A DNA stretch of 37,822 nucleotides, from positions 1-37,822 of the forward strand of contig NZ_LJHU01000062.1 of assembly GCF_001295975.1 (NCBI RefSeq), read 5' to 3'. The notes below the pieces were generated by a model. It saw only the letters and a list, made by a program, of their open reading frames with translations. It was not told where the DNA came from and searched no databases. Source of the DNA: Brevundimonas sp. AAP58 (GTDB taxonomy: Bacteria > Pseudomonadota > Alphaproteobacteria > Caulobacterales > Caulobacteraceae). The position numbers were made by a program, and so were the translations under genes. This document shows positions 1-8,800 of this stretch, piece by piece; the stretch's first letter is position 1; each line of letters begins with the position of its first letter.

Positions 1-1217
1 CCCCCGCCGATCGGCCGGGCCTGGCCGACTTCACGGCGGGACTCGCGACCCAGGGGGCCGGCGACAGAACAGCGACCGAGATCGCCCGAACGCTCGAGGC
101 TGCGGGGGCTTCTGCCGGGGGCGGAGCGGGCCGGGATTCGACCACGCTCGGTGCCTCGGCCCCGATCGCCTCGGCCGACGTGGTGGGAGAGATTCTGTCG
201 GACGTGGTGGAACGGCCGACCTTCGCCCAGACCGAGCTGGAACGATCACGGACCCGCACGGCCAACGCCCTGACAGTTCAGCTGAGCCAGCCTGGGCCGC
301 TGGCCAGTCTGGTGTTGCAGCGTCTCGCCTATGGCGACGCGGCGTATGGGGCACCCGCGTCGGGCCTGCCCGCCTCCGTCCGCCAGATCAGCCGCGAGGA
401 GGTCGAGGCGCATCACGATCGCTGGTGGCGGCCAGACAACGCCGCCCTGATCATCACCGGAGGCATGACCGTCGAGGAGGGCTTCGCCTTCGCCGAGCGG
501 ACCCTGGGCGACTGGGTGAAACCCGCCGACGCCCTGCCGCAGATCCCGGGCCGCGCCGGAGATCCCCGTCCGCCGCGTCTGGTGGTGGTCGACCTGCCCG
601 GTGCCGGTCAGGCGGCGGTCGCAGCGGCCGTTAGGGGGCCGTCGCGGTCGGAGGCCGACTTCTATCCCCTGGCCGTCGCCAATGCGGTGCTCGGCGGCGG
701 GCAGAACGGTCACCTGTTCCAGGAAGTCCGGGCCAAGCGGGGCCTCAGTTATGGGGCAAGCTCCTCTCTCCCGGGGCGGGCCGAGGCCGGCCTTCTGACG
801 GCTACGACCCAAACCAAGAACGAGAGCGCGCTGGAGGTCGTTGATCTGGTTCTGGCCCAGATGGAGCGGGTCCGTACCGAGGCGATCGCGGAACAGACCC
901 TGACGGATCGCGAGACCTATTTGACGGGCGGCTTCTCGCGGACCATCGAGACGACGGGCGGCCTGGGCAGCTTCCTGGCCGACGCCGTGACGTTGGGCCT
1001 GCCGCTCGACGAGGCGGAACGGTACGGCGAGCGCATCCGCGCAACGACGCCCGAGAGTCTGCGCGCGGCGGCCCATCGGCTGGATCCGGACCAGGCTTTT
1101 GTCGTGGTTGTCGGCGACGCCCAGATGTTCATCGAGGGCATGCGGGCGGCGCACCCGGACGTCGTGGTCATCCCGGCGGCCGAGCTCGATCTGCTGGATC
1201 CGACGCTCGGGCTATGA
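1..1217 (+). CDS. M16 family peptidase, C-terminal part (5' end outside window)
   Basis: The frame is open from the left edge, so about 404 residues of the C-terminal part are visible and the start lies outside. The residues fit the second, non-catalytic M16 (pitrilysin-like) module: an opening ADRPGLADFTAGLATQGAG-type segment, a central beta-rich core, and GLSYGASS near residue 245 of the visible part. M16B proteins usually carry the zinc motif HXXEH in the first module. It is not seen here, as expected for the second module of a two-module, roughly 900-residue protein. Such proteins are often periplasmic zinc proteases in Alphaproteobacteria. The family is secure; substrate and full domain layout cannot be judged. 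The gene converges with the aldolase gene, and an 11-bp perfect inverted repeat lies over the junction. Confidence 0.88.
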   Translation, partial: PADRPGLADFTAGLATQGAGDRTATEIARTLEAAGASAGGGAGRDSTTLGASAPIASADVVGEILSDVVERPTFAQTELERSRTRTANALTVQLSQPGPLASLVLQRLAYGDAAYGAPASGLPASVRQISREEVEAHHDRWWRPDNAALIITGGMTVEEGFAFAERTLGDWVKPADALPQIPGRAGDPRPPRLVVVDLPGAGQAAVAAAVRGPSRSEADFYPLAVANAVLGGGQNGHLFQEVRAKRGLSYGASSSLPGRAEAGLLTATTQTKNESALEVVDLVLAQMERVRTEAIAEQTLTDRETYLTGGFSRTIETTGGLGSFLADAVTLGLPLDEAERYGERIRATTPESLRAAAHRLDPDQAFVVVVGDAQMFIEGMRAAHPDVVVIPAAELDLLDPTLGL

Positions 1218-1222
1218 AGAGG

Positions 1223-1259
1223 GAGGCGGTCAGCCGGCGCGGAACGCCCTGACCGCCTC
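1223..1259. repeat. Perfect inverted repeat between convergent genes (possible stem-loop terminator)
   Basis: GAGGCGGTCAG at 1223-1233 is exactly complementary to CTGACCGCCTC at 1249-1259, with a 15-base loop. It begins just after the M16 stop and covers the stop codon and last codons of the aldolase gene. No T-run follows on either strand, so it is not a classical intrinsic terminator. It could still act as a stem-loop ending both convergent transcripts. Confidence 0.5.
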
Positions 1260-1901
1260 GACCGCCGCGCGAACCGAGGCCTCGATGCCGGCCCAGTCGC
1301 CGTCGCGCACAGCGGCGTCGGTGATCAGTTTGGACCCCATGCCCGCCGCGACGATGCCTGATCCGAACCACCGGGCGATGGAGGCCGGGTCAGGATCGAC
1401 GCCGCCGGTCGGCATGATCTTGGTCCAGGGCATCGGGCCCAATACCGCTTTGACGAAATCCGGCCCGCCGACGCTCGCGCCGGGGAACAGCTTCACAATC
1501 TCGCACCCCAGGGCGTGGGCGTTGGAGATGTCCGTCACCGACCCGCAGCCGGGGAAATAGGCGACCATGCGCCGGTTGCAGACCTGGGCGACTTCGGGAA
1601 CCAGGGCCGGAGAGACCACGAAGCGCGCTGCGCGGTTCAGGAACATGGCCGCCGTGCCCGCGTCCAGCACCGAGCCGATGCCCAGCACGATGTCCGGATC
1701 GGTGCGGGAGAGCTCTCGCGCAATCTCGCCGAACAGGTCGACGGCGAAGTCGCCCCGGTTGGTGAACTCGATCACCGGCGCACCGCCACGCGCGCAGGCG
1801 CGAATGACGTTCAGCGCCGTCTCCGGATCGGAATGGTAGAAGACCGGGCAGATCCCTTGCGCCGGAAGCGCGGTCAGGACGGACAGGCGATCATGCGGCA
1901 T
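1230..1901 (-). CDS. KDPG/KHG aldolase family protein (Eda-like)
   Basis: A 223-residue class I aldolase of the 2-keto-3-deoxy-6-phosphogluconate / 4-hydroxy-2-oxoglutarate family, which splits KDPG to pyruvate and glyceraldehyde 3-phosphate. The key residues are present: Glu45 and Arg49 in IEFTNRG, the Schiff-base Lys137 in EIVKLFPG, and Thr165 in MPTGGV. These match the Glu/Arg/Lys/Thr set of E. coli Eda at nearly the same spacing. The EFTNRGD form belongs, as I recall, to a subfamily common in uronate- and sugar-acid-using bacteria, so the exact substrate may differ from KDPG. The ATG has TGGAG about 7 bases upstream. It lies 85 bases downstream of the small membrane protein gene and may share its transcript. 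Confidence 0.85.
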   Translation of the reverse strand: MPHDRLSVLTALPAQGICPVFYHSDPETALNVIRACARGGAPVIEFTNRGDFAVDLFGEIARELSRTDPDIVLGIGSVLDAGTAAMFLNRAARFVVSPALVPEVAQVCNRRMVAYFPGCGSVTDISNAHALGCEIVKLFPGASVGGPDFVKAVLGPMPWTKIMPTGGVDPDPASIARWFGSGIVAAGMGSKLITDAAVRDGDWAGIEASVRAAVEAVRAFRAG

Positions 1902-1986
1902 CGGCGGCTCCAGTCAGGCGTAGGGCCGGGATCGGACGCGGGACGATCCGCGTCAAGTGACGTTGCGTTGCACCGTTCGGCGCGCG

Positions 1987-2205
1987 CTATTGCCAGCGGG
2001 TCGAAACCCCGCCGCCCTCGTCCCATTCGCCGCCCGCATCGAGCGCGTCGTCGAAGTCCATGAGCCGGTCCAGCAGCACGCCCGCGATGACGCCAAGCGC
2101 GGCCACGCCGACCAGGGTCACGACCGAGCCGATGCCGATCTTCTCGGATCGCGTCAGGCGGCGGCGTCCGGCGGGATCGACGACATAGGACTTCCGACGG
2201 GCCAT
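1987..2205 (-). CDS. Small single-span membrane protein
   Basis: 72 residues, unrecognised family. A basic N-terminus ([10 protein letters not shown], then RRRLTRSEK) precedes one hydrophobic span at about residues 24-45 (IGSVVTLVGVAALGVIAGVLL). An acidic tail DFDDALDAGGEWDEGG follows. By the positive-inside rule the N-terminus should face the cytoplasm. Its ATG overlaps the stop of the deformylase gene by one base (TGATG), with AGAGAGG upstream, so translation is probably coupled to def. A longer in-frame opening upstream only shadows def and was not used. The protein looks real because of its charge layout and the coupling; its function is unknown. Confidence 0.65.
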   Translation of the reverse strand: MARRKSYVVDPAGRRRLTRSEKIGIGSVVTLVGVAALGVIAGVLLDRLMDFDDALDAGGEWDEGGGVSTRWQ

Positions 2206-2780
2206 CAGGCGGCCTCTCTTGCGCGCATGGTCTTTTTCACCTTGGCCATGGCCCGGTCTTTCCGCAGCCGTGACAGGTGGTCGATGAACAAGACACCGTT
2301 CAGGTGATCGAGCTCGTGCTGGTAACACACGGCGTAGAGGCCCTCGATCTCCTCCTCGACCCGCTCGCCCTCGCGGTTGAGATAGGCGACGCGGATGCGG
2401 GCCGGGCGCTCGACCTGGTCGAAGTATTCCGGGATCGAGAGGCAGCCTTCCTCGTAGCAGAAGGTCTCGTCCGACGCCCACAGAACCTCGGGATTGACGA
2501 AGTAGCGGGGGTTGGGAACGCGGGGCGGGTCCTGGCCTTCGGGGACGGCTGGCGCGTCTTCCGGGACCGGGCCGTCGCCCAGATCCATCACGACGACGCG
2601 GCGCAGATCGCCGATCTGCACGGCCGCCAGGCCGATGCCCGGGGCATCGTACATGGTCTCCAGCATGTCATCCATGAGGGCTCGCACGCTGTCGTCGACG
2701 ACCTCCACAGGCCTGGACACCTGTTTCAGGATCGCGAGGTCGGCGGCGTTGTCGATGGTCAGGATGCGACGGATGGTCAT
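2205..2780 (-). CDS. def: Peptide deformylase
   Basis: A 191-residue peptide deformylase, which removes the formyl group from the initiator methionine of new proteins using a bound metal. All three family motifs are seen: motif 1 GIGLAAVQ at residues 48-55, motif 2 EGCLS at 111-115 with metal ligand Cys113, and motif 3 HELDH at 155-159 with the two metal-binding histidines and catalytic Glu156. A Pro/Asp-rich insert sits at about residues 69-90, making the protein somewhat longer than E. coli Def (169). Fmt, a common partner, is not next to it. It is followed by the overlapping small membrane protein gene. Confidence 0.95.
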   Translation of the reverse strand: MTIRRILTIDNAADLAILKQVSRPVEVVDDSVRALMDDMLETMYDAPGIGLAAVQIGDLRRVVVMDLGDGPVPEDAPAVPEGQDPPRVPNPRYFVNPEVLWASDETFCYEEGCLSIPEYFDQVERPARIRVAYLNREGERVEEEIEGLYAVCYQHELDHLNGVLFIDHLSRLRKDRAMAKVKKTMRAREAA

Positions 2781-2853
2781 TCCGATCAGGTAGGCGTGGC
2801 GTCCCGGAGGGTCAAGTTCGCGGACCTCGCGCCAGGACGCGGCGGGCCGTGGC

Positions 2854-3189
2854 TCAGGCGGTGGGCTGGATGCCGCTTTCGGCCAGCCATTCCAGGATCT
2901 TGCCCTTGGGCATGGCCCCGACCTTCAGCGATGCCATCTGGCCGTCCTTGAACAGCATCAGGGTGGGGATACCCTTCACGCCCAGCTTGGACGGGGTGAT
3001 GGGGCTATCGTCGATGTTGATCTTAGCGATGGTGACCTGACCGGCCAGTTCGTCGGAGATCTGCTCCAGCGCAGGCCCGATCTGCTTGCACGGCCCGCAC
3101 CACTCCGCCCAGAAATCCACCAGCACGGGGGTGGAGGCTTTCAGCACGTCGGCGTCGAAGCTGTCGTCGGTGACCTTCAGCGTAGCCAT
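2854..3189 (-). CDS. trxA: Thioredoxin
   Basis: A 111-residue cytoplasmic thioredoxin. The redox site WCGPC is at residues 30-34 (Cys31 and Cys34), and the conserved cis-proline is Pro75 in KGIPT. Length and fold order match TrxA. The start is the ATG at 3189, with AGGAG eight bases upstream. A longer in-frame opening reaching 3336 has no such site and its extra residues look non-coding. In many alphaproteobacteria trxA directly follows addA. Here 2.6 kb separates them, holding a broken HEPN gene, an NADH dehydrogenase and a small ORF. Confidence 0.93.
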   Translation of the reverse strand: MATLKVTDDSFDADVLKASTPVLVDFWAEWCGPCKQIGPALEQISDELAGQVTIAKINIDDSPITPSKLGVKGIPTLMLFKDGQMASLKVGAMPKGKILEWLAESGIQPTA

Positions 3190-3283
3190 GAGGGGTTCTC
3201 CTGTCGGGCGCCCGGGCCCGGTGTCGTTCGGTCGAGGGATGTGGGGCGGATGGCGGGGGAAATCAACGGAGGGCGTGGTCCTG

Positions 3284-3847
3284 TCACTCGTCCGGCTTGA
3301 GCTGCCTGAAAATCCGAGCCAGCTCGGTCGGGGCAAGCACGGCGATTACAAAGGGGGCCACCTCGAACGCTCGACCAATTGCATAGGCAATTTGCTCCGC
3401 CTCATCGACAACGCGCCGCAGATCGTCCGGCGATAGTGCTGCCCGACTGAACGCAGACGCCCGAGAGAGCTTCGCGCTTCGATGTGCAATGGCGTTGCTT
3501 CGAAGCATTTGGATCCGCCTGAGGATGTCCTCCGCCTCCGTCATCCAGTAGCGAACCTTGTCGGCGTTGAAAGCAGCGTTGGCAGCGGCAGCTTCGGCAA
3601 TCAATCTTTCAAGATTAATCGTCCGATTTTTTCTCTCGAACAGCGTTCCGAGGTAAAGCAGGCACAGCTCCTGATGGGCGTGCTGATCGAAGTTTACGAA
3701 ATCAGGAAACTCGTTTAAGCTATCAAACAGTTCATCCCGGCTCTGGGGATCTGTCTAAACGCGCCAGACCTCGAAGTGGCGCAACGCGAGCCCAGCGAGG
3801 CGGATGACCTCGGTCGCCTGATGTCTGAGTTCCAGCGAGGCTGCCAT
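3284..3847 (-). pseudogene. HEPN/AbiU2-like gene interrupted by an in-frame amber codon
   Basis: Reading from the ATG at 3847 gives 30 sensible residues (MAASLELRHQ to FEVWRV), then TAG at 3755-3757 as codon 31. The same frame continues unbroken to the TGA at 3284. The part after the stop resembles the AbiU2-type HEPN family: NFDQHAHQELCLLYLG, FERKNRTINLERLI, then RSNAIAH with Arg116 and His122 in the Arg-X5-His arrangement of HEPN RNases, followed by LSPDDLRRVVDEAEQIAYAIGRAF. Such proteins are linked to phage defence or toxin systems. No antitoxin-like partner is seen. Base composition is clearly AT-richer than its neighbours, suggesting acquisition. The single nonsense change could mean a dead gene, a sequencing error, or a shorter product from a TTG near 3604. 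The family call is by eye only. Confidence 0.6.
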
Positions 3848-3919
3848 CCTCTCGATTAACTTTCTTCAAGGTGAAGACGATTCCGCAGGGGTAAAACTAA
3901 TGGAGCGCCCCATCTGCCA

Positions 3920-5284
3920 TCAATGCAGCTTCAGCCTCGGCCGGATCACCTGGTTGACGTGGCCCAGAGCGATCAGGGCCAGGCCCTTGGTCCAGCCGTG
4001 GATGGTCAGGATGTGAAGGCGGTAGAGCGACATATAGATCAGCCGCGCCAGCCGCCCCTCCACCGCCATCCGCCCGCCGACCAGATTGCCCATCAGGCTG
4101 CCGACCGTCGAATAGCGCGACAGCGACACCAGCGAGCCCTGATCCCGATAGACGAAGGGTTTCAGCGGCCCGCCCCGCACCAGGGCCTTGAGGTTCTGAA
4201 ACGCGGTCGAGGCCATCTGGTGGGCGGCCTGGGCGCGGGGCGGGATGGGGCGGTCGCTGCCCGTGGGCACATAGCGGGCGCAGTCGCCGATGGCGAAGAT
4301 GCGGTCGTCGCGGGTCGTCTGCAGAGTGTCGCGGACCACCAGCTGGTTCGACGGCGTCGTTTCCAGCCCGCCGATGTCGGCGAGGAACTCGGGCCCCTTC
4401 ACGCCCGAGGCCCAGACGCGCAGGTCGGCGCGGATGAACTCACCGCCAGCGGTCATCACGCCGTCGGCCGTGACCTCGGTCACCTTGCTGCCGGTGATGA
4501 CGCGCACCCCGATGGCCTCCAGCTCGGCCTTGGCGGCCTGGGACAGGCGTTCGGGCAGGGCGGGCAGGATGCGCGGGCCGGCCTCGACCAGGGTCACCGA
4601 CAGGCGGCTGTCGTCGAACACCTCCAGCCCGTAGTAGGCCAACCCTTGCGCGGCGTTGAACAGCTCTGCCGCCAGCTCCACGCCGGTGGCGCCCCCGCCG
4701 ACGATGACGACCCGGACCCGGGCGTCGGAGCCCGGATCGGCCATCATGGCGCGCGAGACCCGCAGGCACTGGTTCAGCAGCATCTTGCGGAAGCGGTCGG
4801 CCTGGGTCCGGTCGTCCAGTAACAGGGCATGGTCGCGCGCGCCCGGCGTGCCGAAGTCGTTCGACACCGAGCCAACCGCCAGCACCAGATAGTCGTAGCG
4901 GATGCGATGACCGGCGATGATCTCCCGCCCCGTCTCGTCGTGAATGGGCGCGATGTGGATGTGGCGGGTGTCTCGGTCGATGCCGTCCAGCGACCCGTCG
5001 AAGAAACGGTAGCGCCAGCGGAAGGCGTGGCCGCGATAGCCGACCTCGTCCAGATTGGCGTCCAGGGAGCCGGCGGCGACCTCGTGCAGCAGCGGCTTCC
5101 AGATATGGGTCGGGTTGCGGTCGACCAGGATGATGTCGAAGCGTTTGCGGCCGAAGGTCCTGCCGAGTTTCGCCGCCAGTCCCAGGCCGCCCGCCCCGCC
5201 GCCGACGACGACGATCTGGGTCTTGCGGGGTACGACCGGCGGGGGGGAGGTCTTCGCGGTGTCCGCGCCTGTCGTCTTCAGCAT
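3920..5284 (-). CDS. ndh: Type II NADH dehydrogenase (NDH-2 family FAD oxidoreductase)
   Basis: A 454-residue flavoprotein when read from ATG 5284; a GTG at 5311 would add nine residues. NDH-2 passes electrons from NADH to the quinone pool without pumping protons, bound to the inner face of the membrane. The FAD Rossmann motif VVGGGAGGLG lies near the N-terminus and the NAD Rossmann motif VIVGGGATGVELA near residue 193-205. The second FAD contact is IFAIGDCA. The AQAAHQMA segment typical of NDH-2 quinone sites follows, and the hydrophobic C-terminal part fits a membrane anchor. A proline-rich leader precedes the first strand. It lies alone on the minus strand, between the broken HEPN gene and the addA end. 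Confidence 0.88.
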   Translation of the reverse strand: MLKTTGADTAKTSPPPVVPRKTQIVVVGGGAGGLGLAAKLGRTFGRKRFDIILVDRNPTHIWKPLLHEVAAGSLDANLDEVGYRGHAFRWRYRFFDGSLDGIDRDTRHIHIAPIHDETGREIIAGHRIRYDYLVLAVGSVSNDFGTPGARDHALLLDDRTQADRFRKMLLNQCLRVSRAMMADPGSDARVRVVIVGGGATGVELAAELFNAAQGLAYYGLEVFDDSRLSVTLVEAGPRILPALPERLSQAAKAELEAIGVRVITGSKVTEVTADGVMTAGGEFIRADLRVWASGVKGPEFLADIGGLETTPSNQLVVRDTLQTTRDDRIFAIGDCARYVPTGSDRPIPPRAQAAHQMASTAFQNLKALVRGGPLKPFVYRDQGSLVSLSRYSTVGSLMGNLVGGRMAVEGRLARLIYMSLYRLHILTIHGWTKGLALIALGHVNQVIRPRLKLH

Positions 5285-5422
5285 GTTCGGCCCCGCCCCC
5301 TGAATCAGCACAGGTTAGCAGAGACTGCGAGAAGTCATCGCCCGGATCGCAGCGTTACGGCCAGTGCCACGATGGAGGACGCGGTCGCGGGGTGGCGGGC
5401 CTTCGGAGTCTGTTTGCCGGTT

Positions 5423-5494
5423 GACGTCCGCCACCTCTGAAGCCAGGCCCTGGACCGGGAAGGCAATGGCCGCTTCCGACCCTTTGCGGACGTT
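5423..5494. repeat. Imperfect inverted repeat in the ndh / small-ORF intergenic region
   Basis: GACGTCCGC at 5423-5431 and GCGGACGTT at 5486-5494 are inverted copies matching at eight of nine positions. The sequence between holds GGCCGCTTCCGACCC just before the right arm. I recall similar GCCGCTTTCGACCC...GCGGACGT tracts as dispersed non-coding repeats in proteobacterial genomes, but cannot confirm it here. The rest of 5285-5533 shows no convincing gene. Confidence 0.3.
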
Positions 5495-5533
5495 CGCGCC
5501 TATGACCATTATCGATCAACATCGGGAGCAGCC

Positions 5534-5740
5534 ATGATCACCATACGCAGAGATGCGTTCGGTTACTTTGCGACGGCTTCGCCACCGCACGTCGCGCGAG
5601 ACTGGGCGAACGTGCTTCCTCTCTCCAGAGACGACATGGTCGAGGCACTGTGCGCACAGGGTGCGCATGTTCAGGACGCCTGGGACGCTGTGTTGGACGC
5701 TGAAGCGGCTGCGACAGGCAAAGCTGAACACATTAGATAG
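5534..5740 (+). CDS. Small hypothetical protein
   Basis: 68 residues, no family recognised. The ATG has GGGAG six bases upstream, a good ribosome binding site, which is the main reason to accept it. The sequence starts MITIRRDAFGYFATA and ends in an alanine- and acid-rich helix-like stretch (DAWDAVLDAEAAATGK). There is no signal peptide or membrane span. It points towards addA, converging with it and leaving 62 bases between the stops. An overlapping plus-strand frame at 5553 lacks a comparable start site and was not chosen. It sits in the stretch that separates addA from trxA. Confidence 0.5.
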   Translation: MITIRRDAFGYFATASPPHVARDWANVLPLSRDDMVEALCAQGAHVQDAWDAVLDAEAAATGKAEHIR

Positions 5741-5802
5741 CCGGGCCTCGTAGCCGCTTTCCACCCATGGCGGACCTTGGGAAGGTCCGATTCTGATCGC
5801 CG

Positions 5803-8800
5803 TCACCGCAACCCTGACAGCGCCTCCGCCATCATCGCTTCCGGCACGGCCATCAGCCTTGGCCCGTCCGTCCAGACCAGCGCCGCCTCGACCGGACGAT
5901 CCGGATAGAGCGCCCGCAGCACAGCGACATAGACGGCCATCTGGGCGACGTAAGCCGGGTCGGCGTCCTCGATGTGGTCTGGCGCGGGACGGTTGGTCTT
6001 GAAGTCGACGACGAGGACGCGGTCCGGCGTGACGACCAGACGGTCTATGCGGCCGTTGATGGAGACGCCCGGCGGCAGGTCCGGCGCGGAACCGACCAGG
6101 GCGACCTCGGCGCGGGAGCCGGGGCCGAAGACCGGGGCGAAGCGAGGGTCGTCCAGCACGCCGAAGGCGGCGCCTATCATCTCCTGGCGCTGTTCGTCCG
6201 ACAGGTCGCGCTCGCGGGCGAGCAGGCGGCGGGCGGCGTCGGGACGGGCGTCGGGCGCGATTTCGGGCAGGCGTTCGAGCAGGAGGTGAATCAGGTCGCC
6301 GCGCCGGAAGCGGCCGAGCGGCGCGCCTTCCCCACTGGACGCGACGGCGAGAGGAGACGGGGCGGCTGCGCGCTTGGCTCCCTTGGCCTGAGACGGAGAG
6401 ACGTAGCGGGCGGACGGGTCGATCGCCGGGGCGCGGCGGGCCCAGTCGGGGATGACCGTCGTCGGCGCGGAGACGGCGGTGGCGCCCCGACCCAGCACCA
6501 CCGGGTCATGACCATAGCGGCGGCGGTCCTCGCCGATGTCGTGGACCTGCGGCCCCAGCCGTTCGAAGGTCTCGGTCAGGACCGACCACCAGCTGCCCTC
6601 CTCGAAGCCATTGGTGCTGTTGCCGCGTCCGCGACCCATGATGATGACGCGGTCGCGCGCCCGGGTCAGGGCGACGTAGAGCAGCCGCAGCGACTCCTCC
6701 AGCGCGCGCTGGTCCCGCGCCTCGCGCGCGGCCTTGGCGGCGGGGGGATCGGTCTCCTTGGTGGTCAAGACCATGAGCCAGCCCTCGCCGTCATCCGTCG
6801 GGACGGGCATCAGGCCGGGTCCCTTCCCGCGCGCCCGCGCCGTGGTGTCGGGCAGGATGACGACCGGCGCCTCCAGCCCCTTGGCCCCGTGCACGGTCAT
6901 GACGCGGACCTCGCCGCGCGGCCCCTCCAGCTCGCGCTTCACCTCCACCTCGGCCTGTTCCAGCATGGCGAGCGCGGTTTCGAGATCGAGCCCACCGCGA
7001 TCCTCGGCCGCGAGGACCTGGTTCAGCGTTTCGTCGAGAGCCTCCTCTGCCTCGCGCCCCAGCCGGGACAGCACGCGGGCGCGACCGCTGAGACCCGTGT
7101 CGTCCACGCGATTGAGCAGGCCGGAGAAGAAGGCGAAGGGATCGCGGCCGCGCGTCTCGATTGCGAAATCGAACAGGGCTCGGGCGCGGGTCCATTCCGG
7201 GCGTTCGGCGGCGCGGTCGCGCAGCTCGGCCCAAAGTTTGCGCCGCTCCTTTTTTGAGCCGGCGAGGTCGTACAGACTGTCCTCGTCGACGTCGCAGAAG
7301 GGGCTGCGCAGGACCTCCGCGAGGCTCAGGTCGTCGTCCGGATAGAGGGCGACGCGGGCGAGCGAGATCAGATCGGAGAAGGCGATGTGGGTCGACAGCT
7401 TCAACCGGTCGGCGCCGGCGACGGGCACGCCCGCCGTCTTCAGGGCGCGGATAATCTCCTCGAAGGTGGCGTCGCGCTGGCGAACCAGGATCAGGAAGTC
7501 ACCGTAGCTGGCGGGGCGGAGCGTGCGACTGTCCTTGTCCTGGACGGCCACGCCGTCCTGGACCTGGCGCTGGATTTCGAGGGCGAGGTCGCGGGCCAGG
7601 CGCTTCCGGGCGCTGTCGGGGGCCTCCTCGTCGACCGGATCGTCCCAGGCCTCGCGTTCGGGAGCTTTGTCGTCCCGATAGATGGGCCAGAGGTCGATGC
7701 AGCCCTGATCGGTCGCGCGCATGGCCTTGTGGGGCGCGATGTCGCCCTGAACGCCGACCAGGGCGCGGCTGCGGTCCGGCGCGCTCGCCGCTTCGGGATC
7801 GAAGAAGACCGCGTCCACGAACGACAGCACCTCGGGCGTCGAGCGGAAGGAGGTCTCCAGTGGCACGCCGGCGAAGCCCATGCCCGCACCGGTTACGCGG
7901 GTGGCGAAGTCCCGCCGCTTTTCGGCCAGCATTTCCGGCCGGGCGCCCTGAAAGGAATAGATCGACTGCTTGGCGTCGCCGACGACGAAGACGGTGCGAT
8001 CCACCGTGCCCGCGCCGATGCGGCGCGAACCGATGCCAGAGAAGAAGCCCTCGGTCAGGGCCTCGACGATGTCCCACTGCTCCGGCGCGGTGTCCTGGGC
8101 CTCGTCGATCAGGACGTGCTCGATCCCACCGTCCAGCTTGTACAGCACCCAGGCTGCGCTGGATCGCTTCGTCAGCAGGTCCACCGTGCGGGCCACCATG
8201 TCGCCGAAGTCGAGCGCGCCTTTCTCCGCCTTGCGTGCCTCGTAGAAGCGGGCGTGGGCCTCGGCGAGCGTGAGGGCATGAGCGGTATCCTCGGCCAGCC
8301 GGGCCGCTTTGACTTCCTCAAGGGTGGCGCTGACCTTGTCCAGCAGCGAAGTCAGCCAGTCGCGCGCAAAGGCCGGGGCCGACTTGGTGGCCATTGATTT
8401 TCGGACTTCGTTCTTTTCGGTCAGGAAGACGGCGGCGACCGCCGAGAACTCCCAGTCCGCGTGATGCATGCGTTTGGAGCAGGCCTTGTCAGTCTTGGAT
8501 CCCGACGTCATCTGCTCGGCCACCGACAGCCAGGCATCGCGGTCGAGGAAGCGCATGAAGTCTGCTTCGATGGCCTCGGCGCTACGCTTTGGATCGGCCC
8601 CGGCGAGCGTCCAGGGGCAATCCGTGCGCCCCGCCCGCCAACGTTCGATATAGTCCGTCAGCCGTGCGCGGTCCCCCTCGATCTTGCCGAGCAGGGCCTC
8701 GAAGGCCTTGAAGTCCAGTGCCACGGCGAAGTGCGCATAGGCCCGGCCGATGCCGCCGTCGGGGTGGGCCAGGGCGTGGCGGGCGAGGTCGTCGCGCGCC

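Noticed and set aside
5315..5509. 64-codon minus-strand frame between ndh and the small ORF
   Set aside because: No ribosome binding site, and it lies over the possible intergenic repeat; not accepted as a gene.
5974..7257. Long plus-strand open frame opposite addA
   Set aside because: Antisense shadow of a clear helicase-nuclease gene; low-complexity Gly/Arg/Ala sequence without motifs.
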